A stretch of 39,005 nt of DNA from JBBDWZ01 sp050732575 (GCA_050732575.1 JBOHRF010000018.1:1-39005); one strand, 5' to 3'; counted from the first letter of the stretch, positions 7,132-15,974 are shown. Notes: a model not told the origin generated them from the letters alone. A program made the numbers and translations.

Positions 7132-8085
7132 CTACTTCAGATCAATCCCTGGCACAGCGCGCCAGCGGTCAATCTCTTCCGCAAAGCTGCGCGCAAAGCT
7201 GCTCAGGTCGAGCGGCTCACCCTCTACGCCGCCCAGGTTCTTCTGCACGCGCTCCAGGCTGACCCTGGCCTTGGTATACGTGCTGTCCACATCGACCGCA
7301 GCGCTGAACGCCTTCTGCGCCGCGCCCAGGAAACCGCTCCCTTCCAGCGCAATGCCCAGATTGTTCTGGAACAGCGCCGACTTGGGCATCAACTCGACGG
7401 CGCGAGCCAACGGGGGCAACGCCTCCTGAAACTTGCCCTGCTGAATCAGGACCAGGCCGTAATTGTTCATCGACCAGGCATCCTGCACGTTGCGGATCAG
7501 CGCCTGACGATACGATTCCAGCGCTTCCGTTCCGTGGCCGAGCAGCGACTGCGCATTACCCATAACGCGCCAGACCTCGAACGATTCCGGCTTCAGCTCA
7601 ATCGCCTTTTGCAGGTGCGGCAGCGCATCCGCAGGACGCCCCTGCTCGAGCAGCACACGGCTCAGGTTCGTGCGCACCTTCACGCTCTCCCCATTCAGCT
7701 CGACCGCGCGCAACAGTGCCTTCTCGGCCCGCTCGTGATCGCCTGACTTCCAGGTCGACAGGCCCAGCATATAGAAACCGAAACCGTCATTCGGATTCTC
7801 TTCCGTGTAGACGGTGAACAGCTCGGCCGCTTCCTCATAGTGGCCCTTGCGGAACACTACGTCTGCTTCCTTGTACGTGACGTTCGTCCGCTTGATGGGC
7901 GGTACGCCCGTCTCGGTAGTGGTCGTCACCGGCGTCACCACCGGCGCGGGCGAAGCCTGGGCGACCACAATGCCCTCAGACGGTAGGCCCGCCTGCTTGT
8001 CTTCACCACCGCACGCTGCCAGCAAACCTGCCAACACGACCGTGCTCGACCGAATGAACCCATGACTTCCGTGGAACCGCGACAT
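7132..8085 (-). CDS. TPR-repeat lipoprotein
   Basis: The 317-residue protein starts at ATG 8085 behind a strong GGGGAGG. It has a short positive N-terminus, a hydrophobic stretch and a lipobox LLAAC with Cys25, so it should be a lipoprotein. After a low-complexity linker (about 26-75) the rest is a run of tetratricopeptide repeats, for example VRTNLSRVLLEQGRPADALPHLQKAIELKP followed by similar 34-residue units to about residue 290. TPR lipoproteins act as protein-interaction scaffolds in the envelope, and no specific partner can be named. A much longer frame exists upstream of 8085, but it lacks a ribosome binding site and its composition is not protein-like. It appears monocistronic, with a 364-nt upstream region. 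Confidence 0.85.
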   Translation of the reverse strand: MSRFHGSHGFIRSSTVVLAGLLAACGGEDKQAGLPSEGIVVAQASPAPVVTPVTTTTETGVPPIKRTNVTYKEADVVFRKGHYEEAAELFTVYTEENPNDGFGFYMLGLSTWKSGDHERAEKALLRAVELNGESVKVRTNLSRVLLEQGRPADALPHLQKAIELKPESFEVWRVMGNAQSLLGHGTEALESYRQALIRNVQDAWSMNNYGLVLIQQGKFQEALPPLARAVELMPKSALFQNNLGIALEGSGFLGAAQKAFSAAVDVDSTYTKARVSLERVQKNLGGVEGEPLDLSSFARSFAEEIDRWRAVPGIDLK

Positions 8086-8449
8086 ATTGCCTCCCCTTTT
8101 TGCGCTTCTCACAAAGCGCGGTTGTTTTGAATTCGCGGATGCTGGGAAAGGCAAGCGGCCGTCCGTCGCCATCGAAGTCGCGGCCACCTTACGAAAGTCG
8201 TTGCGGGGGAAGACAATTCGGCCGATTTCGTGGTTTGCGGAGCGGGCTGGGAAGGGTGGTTTCGTGGGTAGTTGGACACGCGCCGTGTGTCCGGGCAAAC
8301 ACGCGCGGGCGCGCGGACCGTGTTTCACTTCCGAGGAATTGACCCAACTAGACAGGTTTTCAAGGGATCCGCCGTCAGCGTAATCGCGTTCGGCGTACAT
8401 CGGTCTTGTGTAAAACGGCCAAAAGCAAGGAAGTGAAAGGCGGTCCGCT
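8086..8449. other. intergenic region, promoter of the TPR lipoprotein gene presumed
   Basis: These 364 nt separate two minus-strand lipoprotein genes. Frames that run through it lack ribosome binding sites and show no recognisable domain. The region should hold the promoter of the TPR lipoprotein gene and the 3' end of the next transcript, but no convincing promoter pair or terminator could be assigned by eye. Confidence 0.4.
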
Positions 8450-8869
8450 TCAGTTGCGCGTGCCGGCCCAGGCCACGATGTAGTAACACGCGGCTGGCGT
8501 GCCGGGACTTGCATCCACGCGCACGTCGGCCTGGAGCGTTCCAGCGCCGAACCGGCCGGTCATGGTGATGCGGTAGTTGATGCCGTTCAGTGCCACGCTC
8601 AGCGGTTCTGTAATGAAGGAGTGGTCGGCCGCAATTGTGGCTCGGTAGGTCTGGCCGCCATGCTGCAGCGTTGCCTGATTGGATCCGGCCGTGTGCTGCA
8701 CTACGGTCGGCAGATTCTGGGTGGTCACGTTCGCGCAGGTATTCTCTCGGACCGTGACTGTCGTTGCATACGTACCGCTGAAGTCGGGTTGTGCATTGGG
8801 CCCGGCCCGGTCCGCAGAACAGCCCGCCGACAACATGAGGACAAGCAACGACCGGGACGCAAACTCCAT
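8450..8869 (-). CDS. small lipoprotein of unknown function
   Basis: A 139-residue protein starts at ATG 8869 with GGGAG at the right distance. Its N-terminus MEFASRSLLVLMLSAGCSAD gives a lipobox SAGC with Cys17. The mature part is rich in Thr, Ala and Gly and alternates polar and hydrophobic residues (DFSGTYATTVTVREN, YRITMTGRFGAGTLQADVRV). That suggests an all-beta domain, perhaps lipocalin-like, but no family is recognised. Two further cysteines (in ENTCANV and AACYYIV) could form a disulfide. An in-frame extension to 8896 is possible but would spoil the signal sequence. Confidence 0.65.
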   Translation of the reverse strand: MEFASRSLLVLMLSAGCSADRAGPNAQPDFSGTYATTVTVRENTCANVTTQNLPTVVQHTAGSNQATLQHGGQTYRATIAADHSFITEPLSVALNGINYRITMTGRFGAGTLQADVRVDASPGTPAACYYIVAWAGTRN

Positions 8870-9015
8870 TACAACTCCCGCAAATCGAGTGCGCACATCT
8901 TAGTGCTGCAGCGTGTACGCGTCTTGTACGAGAGTCGCCAACCGGGGCGGAATGATGGGGCCTGGAGATGCACTCGGAGAACAGGGAGTCCGACGGTGTG
9001 GGCGGGCATGACGGC

Positions 9016-9855
9016 TCAATTGCGGGAATTGCGGCGGCATGCGCGATAATCGGAAGGTGTGACGCCATACACCTGACGAAAGCAGCGTGTCAAATGGCTC
9101 TGATCGTAGAATCCCAGCTCGGGCGCCAGGCGGGCCAGCGGAGTATCGGTGGACTCGAGTTGAAGGGCCAGGCGCTGCACGCGCACGAAGCGAAGGTACT
9201 CACCGATGGTACAGCCAAATGCCATCCGAAACGCGCGCGCTAGGTGTGAGCGATGCACGCCCAGCATGGTAGCCAGCTGCTGCAAACTGAAGGTCTCGGC
9301 CGGCTGGTCATGCAGATACTCACGGGCGCGAGCCAACCAGGCTTGACGCGGCGAGTAGCCCGTACCGCGGCGGCGGTCCTGCCGGCGCAGCACAGCCAGC
9401 AGTTCTACAACCAGGCTTTCCAAGCTGACGGCGGCAACGTCATCATTGCGCTGCAATTCAGCCAGGAGCATTTCACCAAGACGGGGCACACGTGAATCTG
9501 TGAGTACGAAGGTGTCATTCAGGTCGGCCCGCAGCGGCGCACTCAGTGGATTGTGAGGCGAGAGCTGAATCAGAATAGTGTCTGTGCCCTCGCCACCAAT
9601 CTCGTTGGCGTGCGGTGTTTCGGGCGGTTTGACTAGCACGGTTGCGCGCGTCGGTGTGACGGTGCGGCCGGCGACCGATTCGTCGTAGCGGCCGCGTAGC
9701 AGCAGCGCAATCACGGCTTCCTGGTGCCGGTGACAAGGCAAGGCCACACCGCCAAAGTGCTCTACCAGGCTGATCTCGAACTCGGGCAGCGTGCGGCTGG
9801 CGAGCGACCGGCCGGTCATGACCGGGATGAGCGGTGCGGCACTCGCGTTTGCCAT
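9016..9855 (-). CDS. AraC-family transcriptional regulator with N-terminal cupin
   Basis: The 279-residue protein has an N-terminal cupin-like sensor (about 20-110; LPCHRHQEAVIALLLRGRYDESV and KPPETPHANEIGGEG provide the His-rich cupin patches) and a C-terminal pair of helix-turn-helix motifs (about 180-275; FSLQQLATMLGVHRSHLARAFRMAFG, then PLARLAPELGFYDQSHLTRCFRQVYGVTPSDYR). The second is the classical AraC signature. Such regulators usually activate nearby metabolic or transport genes, but no obvious target adjoins it. The start at ATG 9855 has TGGAGAAG upstream. It lies 128 nt downstream of the NtrC-type regulator on the same strand, so it probably has its own promoter. Confidence 0.9.
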   Translation of the reverse strand: MANASAAPLIPVMTGRSLASRTLPEFEISLVEHFGGVALPCHRHQEAVIALLLRGRYDESVAGRTVTPTRATVLVKPPETPHANEIGGEGTDTILIQLSPHNPLSAPLRADLNDTFVLTDSRVPRLGEMLLAELQRNDDVAAVSLESLVVELLAVLRRQDRRRGTGYSPRQAWLARAREYLHDQPAETFSLQQLATMLGVHRSHLARAFRMAFGCTIGEYLRFVRVQRLALQLESTDTPLARLAPELGFYDQSHLTRCFRQVYGVTPSDYRACRRNSRN

Positions 9856-9983
9856 GCAGACTTCTCCAACCTGATCGTTTATTCGAAACTCGCTTCCTCA
9901 GACCGGTAAGTCTTGGATGAAAGTTGCGTTTGCCGGATCTCGCCCCCGTAGCCAGCCACATTCAGCATGGCAATAAGGAGGTG

Positions 9984-11342
9984 TCAGGGTCTCTGGATGC
10001 CCAGCCTGCGCATGATCTTGAGCAGACTGGCGTGGTCAGCCAGGCCCAGCTCCTGCGCGGTGCGCGTGATCTGCCAATCGTTCTTGTCCAATGCGGCAAT
10101 GATGATCTGGCGTTCCGCATCCGCCTTGCGTTCCTGCAACGACGTTGATTCACTTGCGCGCGGGCCCGGGCCGGGCCGGCTGATTTCGGGAGGCACGTGT
10201 TCGGCCTCGATCTGGTTCTGGTCGGAGGCAATGATCAGGCGTTCCACGATGTTGCGCAGCTCGCGCACGTTGTTACGGTGCCAGTCGTAGTGGGAGAGCA
10301 ACTCCAGTGCTTCCGGGGTTATGGTTTTCCGGCGCATGCCGAAGCGGGCGCAGATGGTCGTCAGGAAATGCTCGACCAGCAGCGGAATATCGGAAGCGCG
10401 CTCGCGCAGAGGTGGTACGCGCAGCACGTGTACGTTGAGCCGGAAATACAGGTCCTGCCGGAATCGTTTGGCTTCCACATCGACTTCGAGATCGCGGTGT
10501 GTGGCGGCTACCACGCGCGCATCAATGGCGGTCGTGCGTTCTGCACCCAGGCGCGTGATCTCCCGCGCTTCCAATGCGCGTAACAATTTGGCCTGTGCGG
10601 GCAGGGGCAGTTCGCCGATCTCGTCCAGGAGCAGAGTGCCCTTGCCGGCCAGCTCGAAAGCGCCGCGGCGGGTCTTGTCGGCGCCCGTGAAGGCGCCGCG
10701 CTCATGCCCAAACAGCTCACTTTCCACGAGCGTTTCAGGCAGTGCCGCGCAATTGACGGGTATGAAGGGCGCCTTGGGCGCGCTACCGAAGTTGTGCAGA
10801 TCGCGGGCGACCAGTTCTTTGCCGGAGCCGCTTTCGCCCAGAATCAGCACCGGGCTCGGGATGGGTGCCAGGCGGCGGATCTCCTCGCGCAGTTTGCGCA
10901 GCGCTGTACTTTCGCCGATCAGGGTAGTTTCGGCATCGACGCGCGCGCGCAGCGTTTTTACTTCACTGACCAGACGGCCGCGCTCGAGCGCGTTTTTCAC
11001 CTCCTGCACCACGCGCTGCATGGGCTCGGCTTTGTCGATGAAGCTGTAGGCGCCCAATCGAATGGCCTGCGCGCAGCGTTCGTAGTCACCGGTCCCGGTG
11101 TACACGATGACCGGCACCTCGATGGCCCGCTCACGCATCGTGCGCAGCACTTCAAAGCCATCCAAGGCGGGCATCTCGAGGTCCAGGATCACAGCATCGA
11201 CTTCTTCCTCGATCAAGGCAGCCAGCGCCTCCGTGCCACTGCCGGCAATGCGCGTGCGGTAGCCGGCCAGCCGGCGCAGATCATAAGCGTACTGTTCCGC
11301 CATGGCGACAACATCATCGACAACCAGGATGCGTGGGGTCAT
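9984..11342 (-). CDS. NtrC-family sigma-54-dependent response regulator
   Basis: The 452-residue protein has the full NtrC architecture. The receiver domain (1-120) has Asp9/Asp10 and phospho-acceptor Asp54 in VILDLEMPALDGF. The AAA+ domain has Walker A GESGSGKE (169-176), the sigma-54 contact loop GAFTGA (216-221) and Walker B LLLDEIGE (237-244). A Fis-type helix-turn-helix lies at about 410-450 (WQITRTAQELGLADHASLLKIMRRLGI). It should activate sigma-54 promoters when phosphorylated. The likely partner is the kinase at 12843-14540, separated by the DUF937-OmpA gene. A G/C-rich hairpin sits immediately upstream of its start codon, so its translation or transcription may be coupled to that structure. 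Confidence 0.95.
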   Translation of the reverse strand: MTPRILVVDDVVAMAEQYAYDLRRLAGYRTRIAGSGTEALAALIEEEVDAVILDLEMPALDGFEVLRTMRERAIEVPVIVYTGTGDYERCAQAIRLGAYSFIDKAEPMQRVVQEVKNALERGRLVSEVKTLRARVDAETTLIGESTALRKLREEIRRLAPIPSPVLILGESGSGKELVARDLHNFGSAPKAPFIPVNCAALPETLVESELFGHERGAFTGADKTRRGAFELAGKGTLLLDEIGELPLPAQAKLLRALEAREITRLGAERTTAIDARVVAATHRDLEVDVEAKRFRQDLYFRLNVHVLRVPPLRERASDIPLLVEHFLTTICARFGMRRKTITPEALELLSHYDWHRNNVRELRNIVERLIIASDQNQIEAEHVPPEISRPGPGPRASESTSLQERKADAERQIIIAALDKNDWQITRTAQELGLADHASLLKIMRRLGIQRP

Positions 11343-11354
11343 GCTGTAATCCTA

Positions 11355-11386
11355 CCCCTCCCATCCTCAGAGGAGGAGGGGAGGGG
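11355..11386 (-). terminator. purine/pyrimidine-rich hairpin before the NtrC gene
   Basis: CCCCTCC (11355-11361) pairs with GGAGGGG (11380-11386), and an inner TCC(TCAGA)GGA stem extends it. It lies between the stop of the DUF937-OmpA gene and the start of the NtrC gene, ending only 13 nt from that start codon. On the mRNA the GGAGGGG arm is the one nearest the start, so the hairpin could terminate the upstream transcript or mask a ribosome binding region. No T-run follows. Confidence 0.4.
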
Positions 11387-11423
11387 CAGGATCAGGAATC
11401 AAGCGGCCCGATCGTACAGCCAA

Positions 11424-12653
11424 TCAGCGCTGAACGACGATCAATTCCGTACGGCGGTTCTGTGTGCGGCCGCTATCCGTGTCATTCGATGCCACGGGCT
11501 GGTCCGGACCCACACCCTTGGTGGTGATCTGGCCGGCGCCCACGCCGCGAGCAACCATGGCCGCTTTGACGGCGTTGGCCCGCGCGAGTGACAGGCTGCG
11601 GTTCTGTTCGGCGTCCCCCTGATTGTCGGTATGACCCTCAATACGCACCATCGTGTTGGGGTGCGCTACCAGAACATCGGCCACGGTATTCACCGTGTTC
11701 TTCGAAGCGGGTGTGAGGTTGGATGAGCCACTCTGGAACGTGACGTCTTCCAGCAAGAAGTTGCGCGGCGTCTGTCCCGAGCCCTCGGTGAGGAAGACCG
11801 CCAGTTCGCCGATGGGTGCTGCCCGTTCCGCAACGGCTGGCACCTCGGGCGTGACGGGTTGCACGGGCGCCGGTGCCGGCGCAGGTGCTGGTGTGGGCAG
11901 CTCGGTGGCAGGCGGCGCCTCTGCGCGTTCTTCTCTGCGATCGCGGTTGCGCGTCAGGAAAAACAGCAGGGCAAGACCGGCCAGTCCGCCGATGAGCAGA
12001 GGCCGCATGCGCGACCGCTCGTGCGTCTTGTGAACGCGCTCCCGCTTGGGCTCGGCGTAGTGCACAGGCTCGCGGTCGACAGTCCGCGTAGTCGTCCTGT
12101 GTGTTTCGACTGCGGGCCGGTCCAGGCCGAGGTCACGACCCAGGCCGGGCGGCAGACCACGTACGATAGAGTCCCGTTCACCGGTCAGCATGCTCATGAG
12201 ACCACGCGCGTCCAGCTTGCCGGACGCAACTTGCCGGGCCAGCACGCTCATGACGATCGGTGCGACCATGCTCAGCAGAGTGGACGCGGAATTGCGCCGC
12301 ACACCACCGGCGTTGGCCACGGCATCGGTGACCCGGTCACTGCCGGCGCCGAACAAGTTGGAAACCACGCCTTCTCCCGACTTCAGCGCGGCATCTGCTC
12401 CCGCACCACCGCCGATCAAGCGATTGATTCCACTCGTGGTATCCGTGCTGAATCGACCGTCGGTGATCATCGTGAAAAGGCGCTCGGCGCCCGAGGGCGA
12501 GGACCCCTGATGCAGGGTGCCTGCGAGAATACTCGGGACGGCGCTGTTCAACGTGTTCTGGACCGCGCTCGGATCTTCGCCAATGGTGTTACTAGCACCA
12601 CGGACCACATCGGGTGTCAAGACCGCGCGGACCATGTCGATGATCATTGCCAT
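11424..12653 (-). CDS. DUF937 - transmembrane - OmpA peptidoglycan-binding fusion protein
   Basis: The 409-residue protein starts at ATG 12653 behind AAAGGAG. Residues 1-170 form a DUF937-like all-alpha domain (SAVPSILAGTLHQG, LLSMVAPIVMSVLARQV). One membrane helix lies at about 217-234 and a Pro-Ala-rich linker at 247-282. The C-terminal OmpA-like domain (about 300-409) shows VRIEGHTDNQGDAEQNRSLSLARANAVKAAM, which binds the diaminopimelate of peptidoglycan. The topology implies a cytoplasmic DUF937 head tethered to the cell wall across the inner membrane. DUF937 function is not well defined. Hairpins flank the gene on both sides, so it may be transcribed alone although it lies between a kinase and its probable regulator. 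An upstream in-frame ATG (12689) lacks support. Confidence 0.88.
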   Translation of the reverse strand: MAMIIDMVRAVLTPDVVRGASNTIGEDPSAVQNTLNSAVPSILAGTLHQGSSPSGAERLFTMITDGRFSTDTTSGINRLIGGGAGADAALKSGEGVVSNLFGAGSDRVTDAVANAGGVRRNSASTLLSMVAPIVMSVLARQVASGKLDARGLMSMLTGERDSIVRGLPPGLGRDLGLDRPAVETHRTTTRTVDREPVHYAEPKRERVHKTHERSRMRPLLIGGLAGLALLFFLTRNRDRREERAEAPPATELPTPAPAPAPAPVQPVTPEVPAVAERAAPIGELAVFLTEGSGQTPRNFLLEDVTFQSGSSNLTPASKNTVNTVADVLVAHPNTMVRIEGHTDNQGDAEQNRSLSLARANAVKAAMVARGVGAGQITTKGVGPDQPVASNDTDSGRTQNRRTELIVVQR

Positions 12654-12680
12654 GTAGGTACTCCTTTCCGGTGAGCATAC

Positions 12681-12718
12681 TGCCCACATCTATGTCGGTG
12701 GCATAGATAGGATGGGCA
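12681..12718 (-). terminator. long two-segment hairpin between kinase and DUF937-OmpA genes
   Basis: TGCCCA (12681-12686) pairs with TGGGCA (12713-12718). Inside, ATCTATG (12688-12694) pairs perfectly with CATAGAT (12702-12708) across a 7-nt loop. It is 125 nt beyond the kinase stop codon and 28 nt before the start of the next gene on the minus strand. It could be the terminator of the SBP-kinase transcript or a leader structure of the DUF937-OmpA mRNA. Confidence 0.5.
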
Positions 12719-12842
12719 CCTGCCATGCCGCGAAGTCACTATTGAATCGGCGCGGCCGGACCAATGACTACCAGAAAGCTCCAGACTGGTGACGAATCGA
12801 CACATCAGGGTTGGATCACGAGCGCAGGCAGCGCCGTTGTCT

Positions 12843-14540
12843 TCAAGTGGAAGCAGGCAACTCGACCAGGAAGGAAGAGCCTTTTCCGCGCTCGCTGGCC
12901 ACGCGAATGCGGCCACCCATGTCCGCCACCAGACGCCGAACAATGGACAGGCCCAATCCGGTGCCACGTTCTTTGGTGGTGTAGAAGTCGTCGAAGATGC
13001 GGTCGAGAGCGGACGCTTCCATGCCGGTGCCGGTATCGGCCACGACAATATGCACTCGCCGTTCAGCCGAATCACCCACGACCGCTGTACGCACGGTAAC
13101 ACTGCCCGTCCCATTGGGCAGGCTTTCCAGCGCATTGATGGTCAGGTTTTCGATGACGCGGCGCAGTGCAATAGGATCGGCGGTCACGCGCGGCGTGACC
13201 GGGCTCAACTCGAGTTGAACGCGCACTTGTTGTGGCGTTGCCGTATCACGCAGCGCCGTGCGCACGATCGCGTTCACATCACATGCCTGCCGGTCCGTGC
13301 GCGGCGAGAGGCGGGCATAGTTGGTGGCCAGACTCTCCAGGTAGCCAATGCTGCCCTGCAGCGTGCCTTCCCGCTCGTTGAACACGGTGCCCAATTGCTC
13401 CGGTGAGTCGTGTGCCACTTCCGTCAGATGTCGGATCACATTGCGAATGGGCAGCAATCCGTTCCGTATGTCGTGATTCACCTGGCGCGCCATGTCACCC
13501 ACGGTAGCGCGCCGCTCGGCCTCGCGCAGCTCCTGCGCACTCGAGCGCAGGCGCTTCACCATGCCATCCAGCACCCGTGATAGTGATCCGATCTCGTCGG
13601 CACGATCGGTTGCCAGTTCGATGTCCAGGCGCTCCAGATTGACGCGCGTGGTTTTTTCGGCCAGCTCTTCCAGCGGCTTGTTGACGCGCGCCGCTAGCGT
13701 ACCGGCAATGAGGAATCCCAGCGCGATGGCACCGGCGACGGCGACCGCGAACCAGATATCCATGCCGCGCAAAATGGCGCCCAAGGGCCCCAGCTCATGG
13801 CGTATGGTCCAGCGCGCTTCTGCCGCAGTTGCGCTGCCGCCGGCATCGTCAACGAACGGCAAAGCCAGGGTGACCGGATCGCTGTACGCGCGCAGGTCCA
13901 TGGCCTGGTCGGTACGTGCGTCGGAGAACAACATGCCGCCCGGATGTTCGAGTGAGACCAGCACGCTCTGCTTGGTTGTGCGCGCCAGTGCGCGCACGAA
14001 CGTGGAATCGACCTCTGTGCCGCCCACCAGGACAAAGCGCTGCTCGCCCATGTTGAAGGTGTGCGCGCGGGCCAGGGCCAGAAATGCGCCCTGCGGTCGG
14101 CGCGCGCTCACCAGGACCGGACCCGGCACGGCCAGCAGCGCGGGCAACGCGGTGATGCGACGGTCGTAATCGTTCCGGAAATGGCCGGAGCTGAGCACCC
14201 GGCCCGCGGAATCGAGCAGCAACAGGTAGTCCATGCCCGTTGTGGACATGACCGAGGCCGCGTAGTCGAGCACACTGGCACGATCGCCCTGTTGCAGGAG
14301 TGCGGCACGCCGGTGTGCATCTTCATCAATGCCGCCGGCCAGCGCGCGCAGCCGCGTCTCGAGCGTACGATCCTGGCGCGCCAGGTCCTGCTGGATGACC
14401 TCGCGCGATTCGGACACCAGGTCACGGTACAGCACGGACAATCGCTCTCGAACTTCCCGGCGCGCACCCAGGACGAACAACGCGAGCGGTGCCAGCGCCA
14501 CGATCAAACAGGCAACCAGGATGCGCGTGCGAAAAGTCAT
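12843..14540 (-). CDS. membrane sensor histidine kinase (HAMP, HisKA, HATPase)
   Basis: The 565-residue protein starts at ATG 14540. A transmembrane helix is at about 6-24, a periplasmic sensor domain of about 240 residues with a long N-terminal helix (Cache-like by layout) follows, then a second helix at about 265-288, HAMP at about 290-340, HisKA with His356 in RQVNHDIRNGLLP, and HATPase at about 440-563 (ENLTINALESLPNG, DTGTGM, ERGTGLGLSIVRRLV). The NHDIRN form of the H-box is typical of NtrY/AtoS-like kinases that pair with NtrC-type regulators, which fits the regulator at 9984-11342. The start codon overlaps the stop of the upstream solute-binding protein gene by 4 nt (ATGA), so the two are translationally coupled. 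A frame extension to 14651 runs into that gene and is rejected. Confidence 0.93.
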   Translation of the reverse strand: MTFRTRILVACLIVALAPLALFVLGARREVRERLSVLYRDLVSESREVIQQDLARQDRTLETRLRALAGGIDEDAHRRAALLQQGDRASVLDYAASVMSTTGMDYLLLLDSAGRVLSSGHFRNDYDRRITALPALLAVPGPVLVSARRPQGAFLALARAHTFNMGEQRFVLVGGTEVDSTFVRALARTTKQSVLVSLEHPGGMLFSDARTDQAMDLRAYSDPVTLALPFVDDAGGSATAAEARWTIRHELGPLGAILRGMDIWFAVAVAGAIALGFLIAGTLAARVNKPLEELAEKTTRVNLERLDIELATDRADEIGSLSRVLDGMVKRLRSSAQELREAERRATVGDMARQVNHDIRNGLLPIRNVIRHLTEVAHDSPEQLGTVFNEREGTLQGSIGYLESLATNYARLSPRTDRQACDVNAIVRTALRDTATPQQVRVQLELSPVTPRVTADPIALRRVIENLTINALESLPNGTGSVTVRTAVVGDSAERRVHIVVADTGTGMEASALDRIFDDFYTTKERGTGLGLSIVRRLVADMGGRIRVASERGKGSSFLVELPAST

Positions 14541-15931
14541 GGGTGGTAGCTGCCGAAGCGAAGTGTGCCATCGCCGTCGATCAGCACGCGCCCTGGCCCG
14601 CGCCGATGAATCAGGAAATTGCGCGCGTCCAGCAGGTGCGTAACCTGCCAAGCGTTCGAAGCGGTCAGGGCGAGGGCCATGGCATCATCTACGAGGGCGC
14701 AGGTTGCGCCGTCTACGCGCGGCAGAGCCACCACAATGCCCAGTGCGTTCCCCGTGCGCAGTGCCTCCTGCAGCGCGCGGGCATCGAGGCCGGCCGCCGT
14801 GGGCGCACCGGGTTGCCCATAATCATCGGGCAGCAGCGCGCGCAACCATTCCGGCGCGCGCGTCGCCGGCCAGGCCAGTGCGACCAGCCGCTCCGCGATG
14901 GCGCGGCCCAGCGCATCGCCACGGAGGAACACGACCGCGTTCGAGTTGTGCACGAAACTGGAAGGCTGCGGCGCGCTCGGCGCCCGGCATTCTCTCCACA
15001 AGAACGGGGGTTCGGCCGCGCGCGTGTCGGCCCGCACGGCGTCTCGGGCCAGGGAAAGCTGGACTTCCGCAGGGATCTCACTAGCACCCACGGGTTGTTG
15101 GCGGGCCGGTGTCAGCAGGGCATAAGTCCGGTTCCAGGGCAGAGCCGAAACGGCGTAGTCAGGCAGTGCGCGCGCATACTCGAGCGCTACTGGGTCGGCG
15201 CTGATCAGCGCATCCACACCGGCATCGAGCGCGCGGCGCGGATCACCGTTGGACACGATGCGGAACGTGATCGTTGTCGCACTGAAAGAATCGGCGGGTG
15301 CGCGCGCAACTACACGCAATGTGCGCGGGTCCGTGCTGGTGTCCGGTTGAAATGCACCCGAACCCAGCGGCCAGGCAGAGCCGGGCACACGTCGCGCCAC
15401 GGCCAGGTCGGAATGCGCAAACTGCTGTGCATGAGGACTGGCACTCGTCAGGTCCACACGAAGCTCGTAGTCGCCCAGCACAGTGACCGAGCTGAACGAA
15501 GCCGTGCGCGGCGATGCATTGGACAAAAGCGCCCAGCTCTCCGCAACCGCGCGCGCGGTTACGCGCGATCCGTCCCAGAATGTGGCGTCCGGCCGCAAAC
15601 GAAACTGCCATACGCGGCCCTGCTCCAGCACCGACCAACTCTCGGCCAAGGCGGGCAGCACGCGGCCCTTACAATCGACTACAACCAGCGTCTCGAACAG
15701 CTGGCGAAAAACCAGTCGCTCTCCTGGATCGTGAGCGATGGGTGCGTGTGCCGGATCGGCCGTTTGTCCAACCGCGATGCTGAATGCAGCGCGCGTTCCA
15801 CCACCCGTCAGGGTGCAGCTCTGATCCATGGGCGGAATAGTCGAGGGTGCGGCGGCGTGACAGCCAACCAGCACTCCGAGCAGTAGCCAGGCAGGGGCGG
15901 TTTCCGCCCGTATTCTCGAGCGCAGGCTCAT
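14537..15931 (-). CDS. extracellular solute-binding lipoprotein, SBP_bac_5 (peptide/nickel type) family
   Basis: The 464-residue protein has a signal sequence with lipobox LVGC (Cys24) and so should be a lipid-anchored binding protein. The family pattern is clear near the N-terminus: VFRQLFETLVVVDCKGRVLPALAESWSV followed by VWQFRLRPDATFWDGSRVTA, as in oligopeptide/nickel-binding proteins of ABC importers. No permease or ATPase gene is nearby; instead the gene overlaps a sensor kinase gene by 4 nt. It may therefore act as the periplasmic ligand receptor of the kinase rather than as a transport component. The start ATG 15931 has no clear Shine-Dalgarno, and a TATTAG element about 15 nt upstream on the minus strand could mean a short or absent leader. 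A 12-nt tandem duplication lies just upstream. Confidence 0.88.
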   Translation of the reverse strand: MSLRSRIRAETAPAWLLLGVLVGCHAAAPSTIPPMDQSCTLTGGGTRAAFSIAVGQTADPAHAPIAHDPGERLVFRQLFETLVVVDCKGRVLPALAESWSVLEQGRVWQFRLRPDATFWDGSRVTARAVAESWALLSNASPRTASFSSVTVLGDYELRVDLTSASPHAQQFAHSDLAVARRVPGSAWPLGSGAFQPDTSTDPRTLRVVARAPADSFSATTITFRIVSNGDPRRALDAGVDALISADPVALEYARALPDYAVSALPWNRTYALLTPARQQPVGASEIPAEVQLSLARDAVRADTRAAEPPFLWRECRAPSAPQPSSFVHNSNAVVFLRGDALGRAIAERLVALAWPATRAPEWLRALLPDDYGQPGAPTAAGLDARALQEALRTGNALGIVVALPRVDGATCALVDDAMALALTASNAWQVTHLLDARNFLIHRRGPGRVLIDGDGTLRFGSYHP

Positions 15932-15950
15932 GATTCAGTGCTAATACACT

Positions 15951-15974
15951 TGGGCGCAGGCGTGGGCGCAGGCG
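15951..15974. repeat. perfect tandem duplication of a 12-nt unit
   Basis: TGGGCGCAGGCG occurs twice head to tail (15951-15962 and 15963-15974). It lies 20 nt upstream of the solute-binding protein gene on the minus strand, where promoter or operator elements would be expected. It could be a regulator-binding direct repeat or a recent slippage duplication. Confidence 0.5.

Noticed and set aside
8086..8514. N-terminal extension of the TPR lipoprotein to 8514
   Set aside because: No start context. A perfect ribosome binding site and lipoprotein signal at 8085 decide the start.
14541..14651. N-terminal extension of the kinase to 14651
   Set aside because: It overlaps the solute-binding protein gene and lacks signal features. 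The ATGA overlap at 14537-14540 is the natural start.
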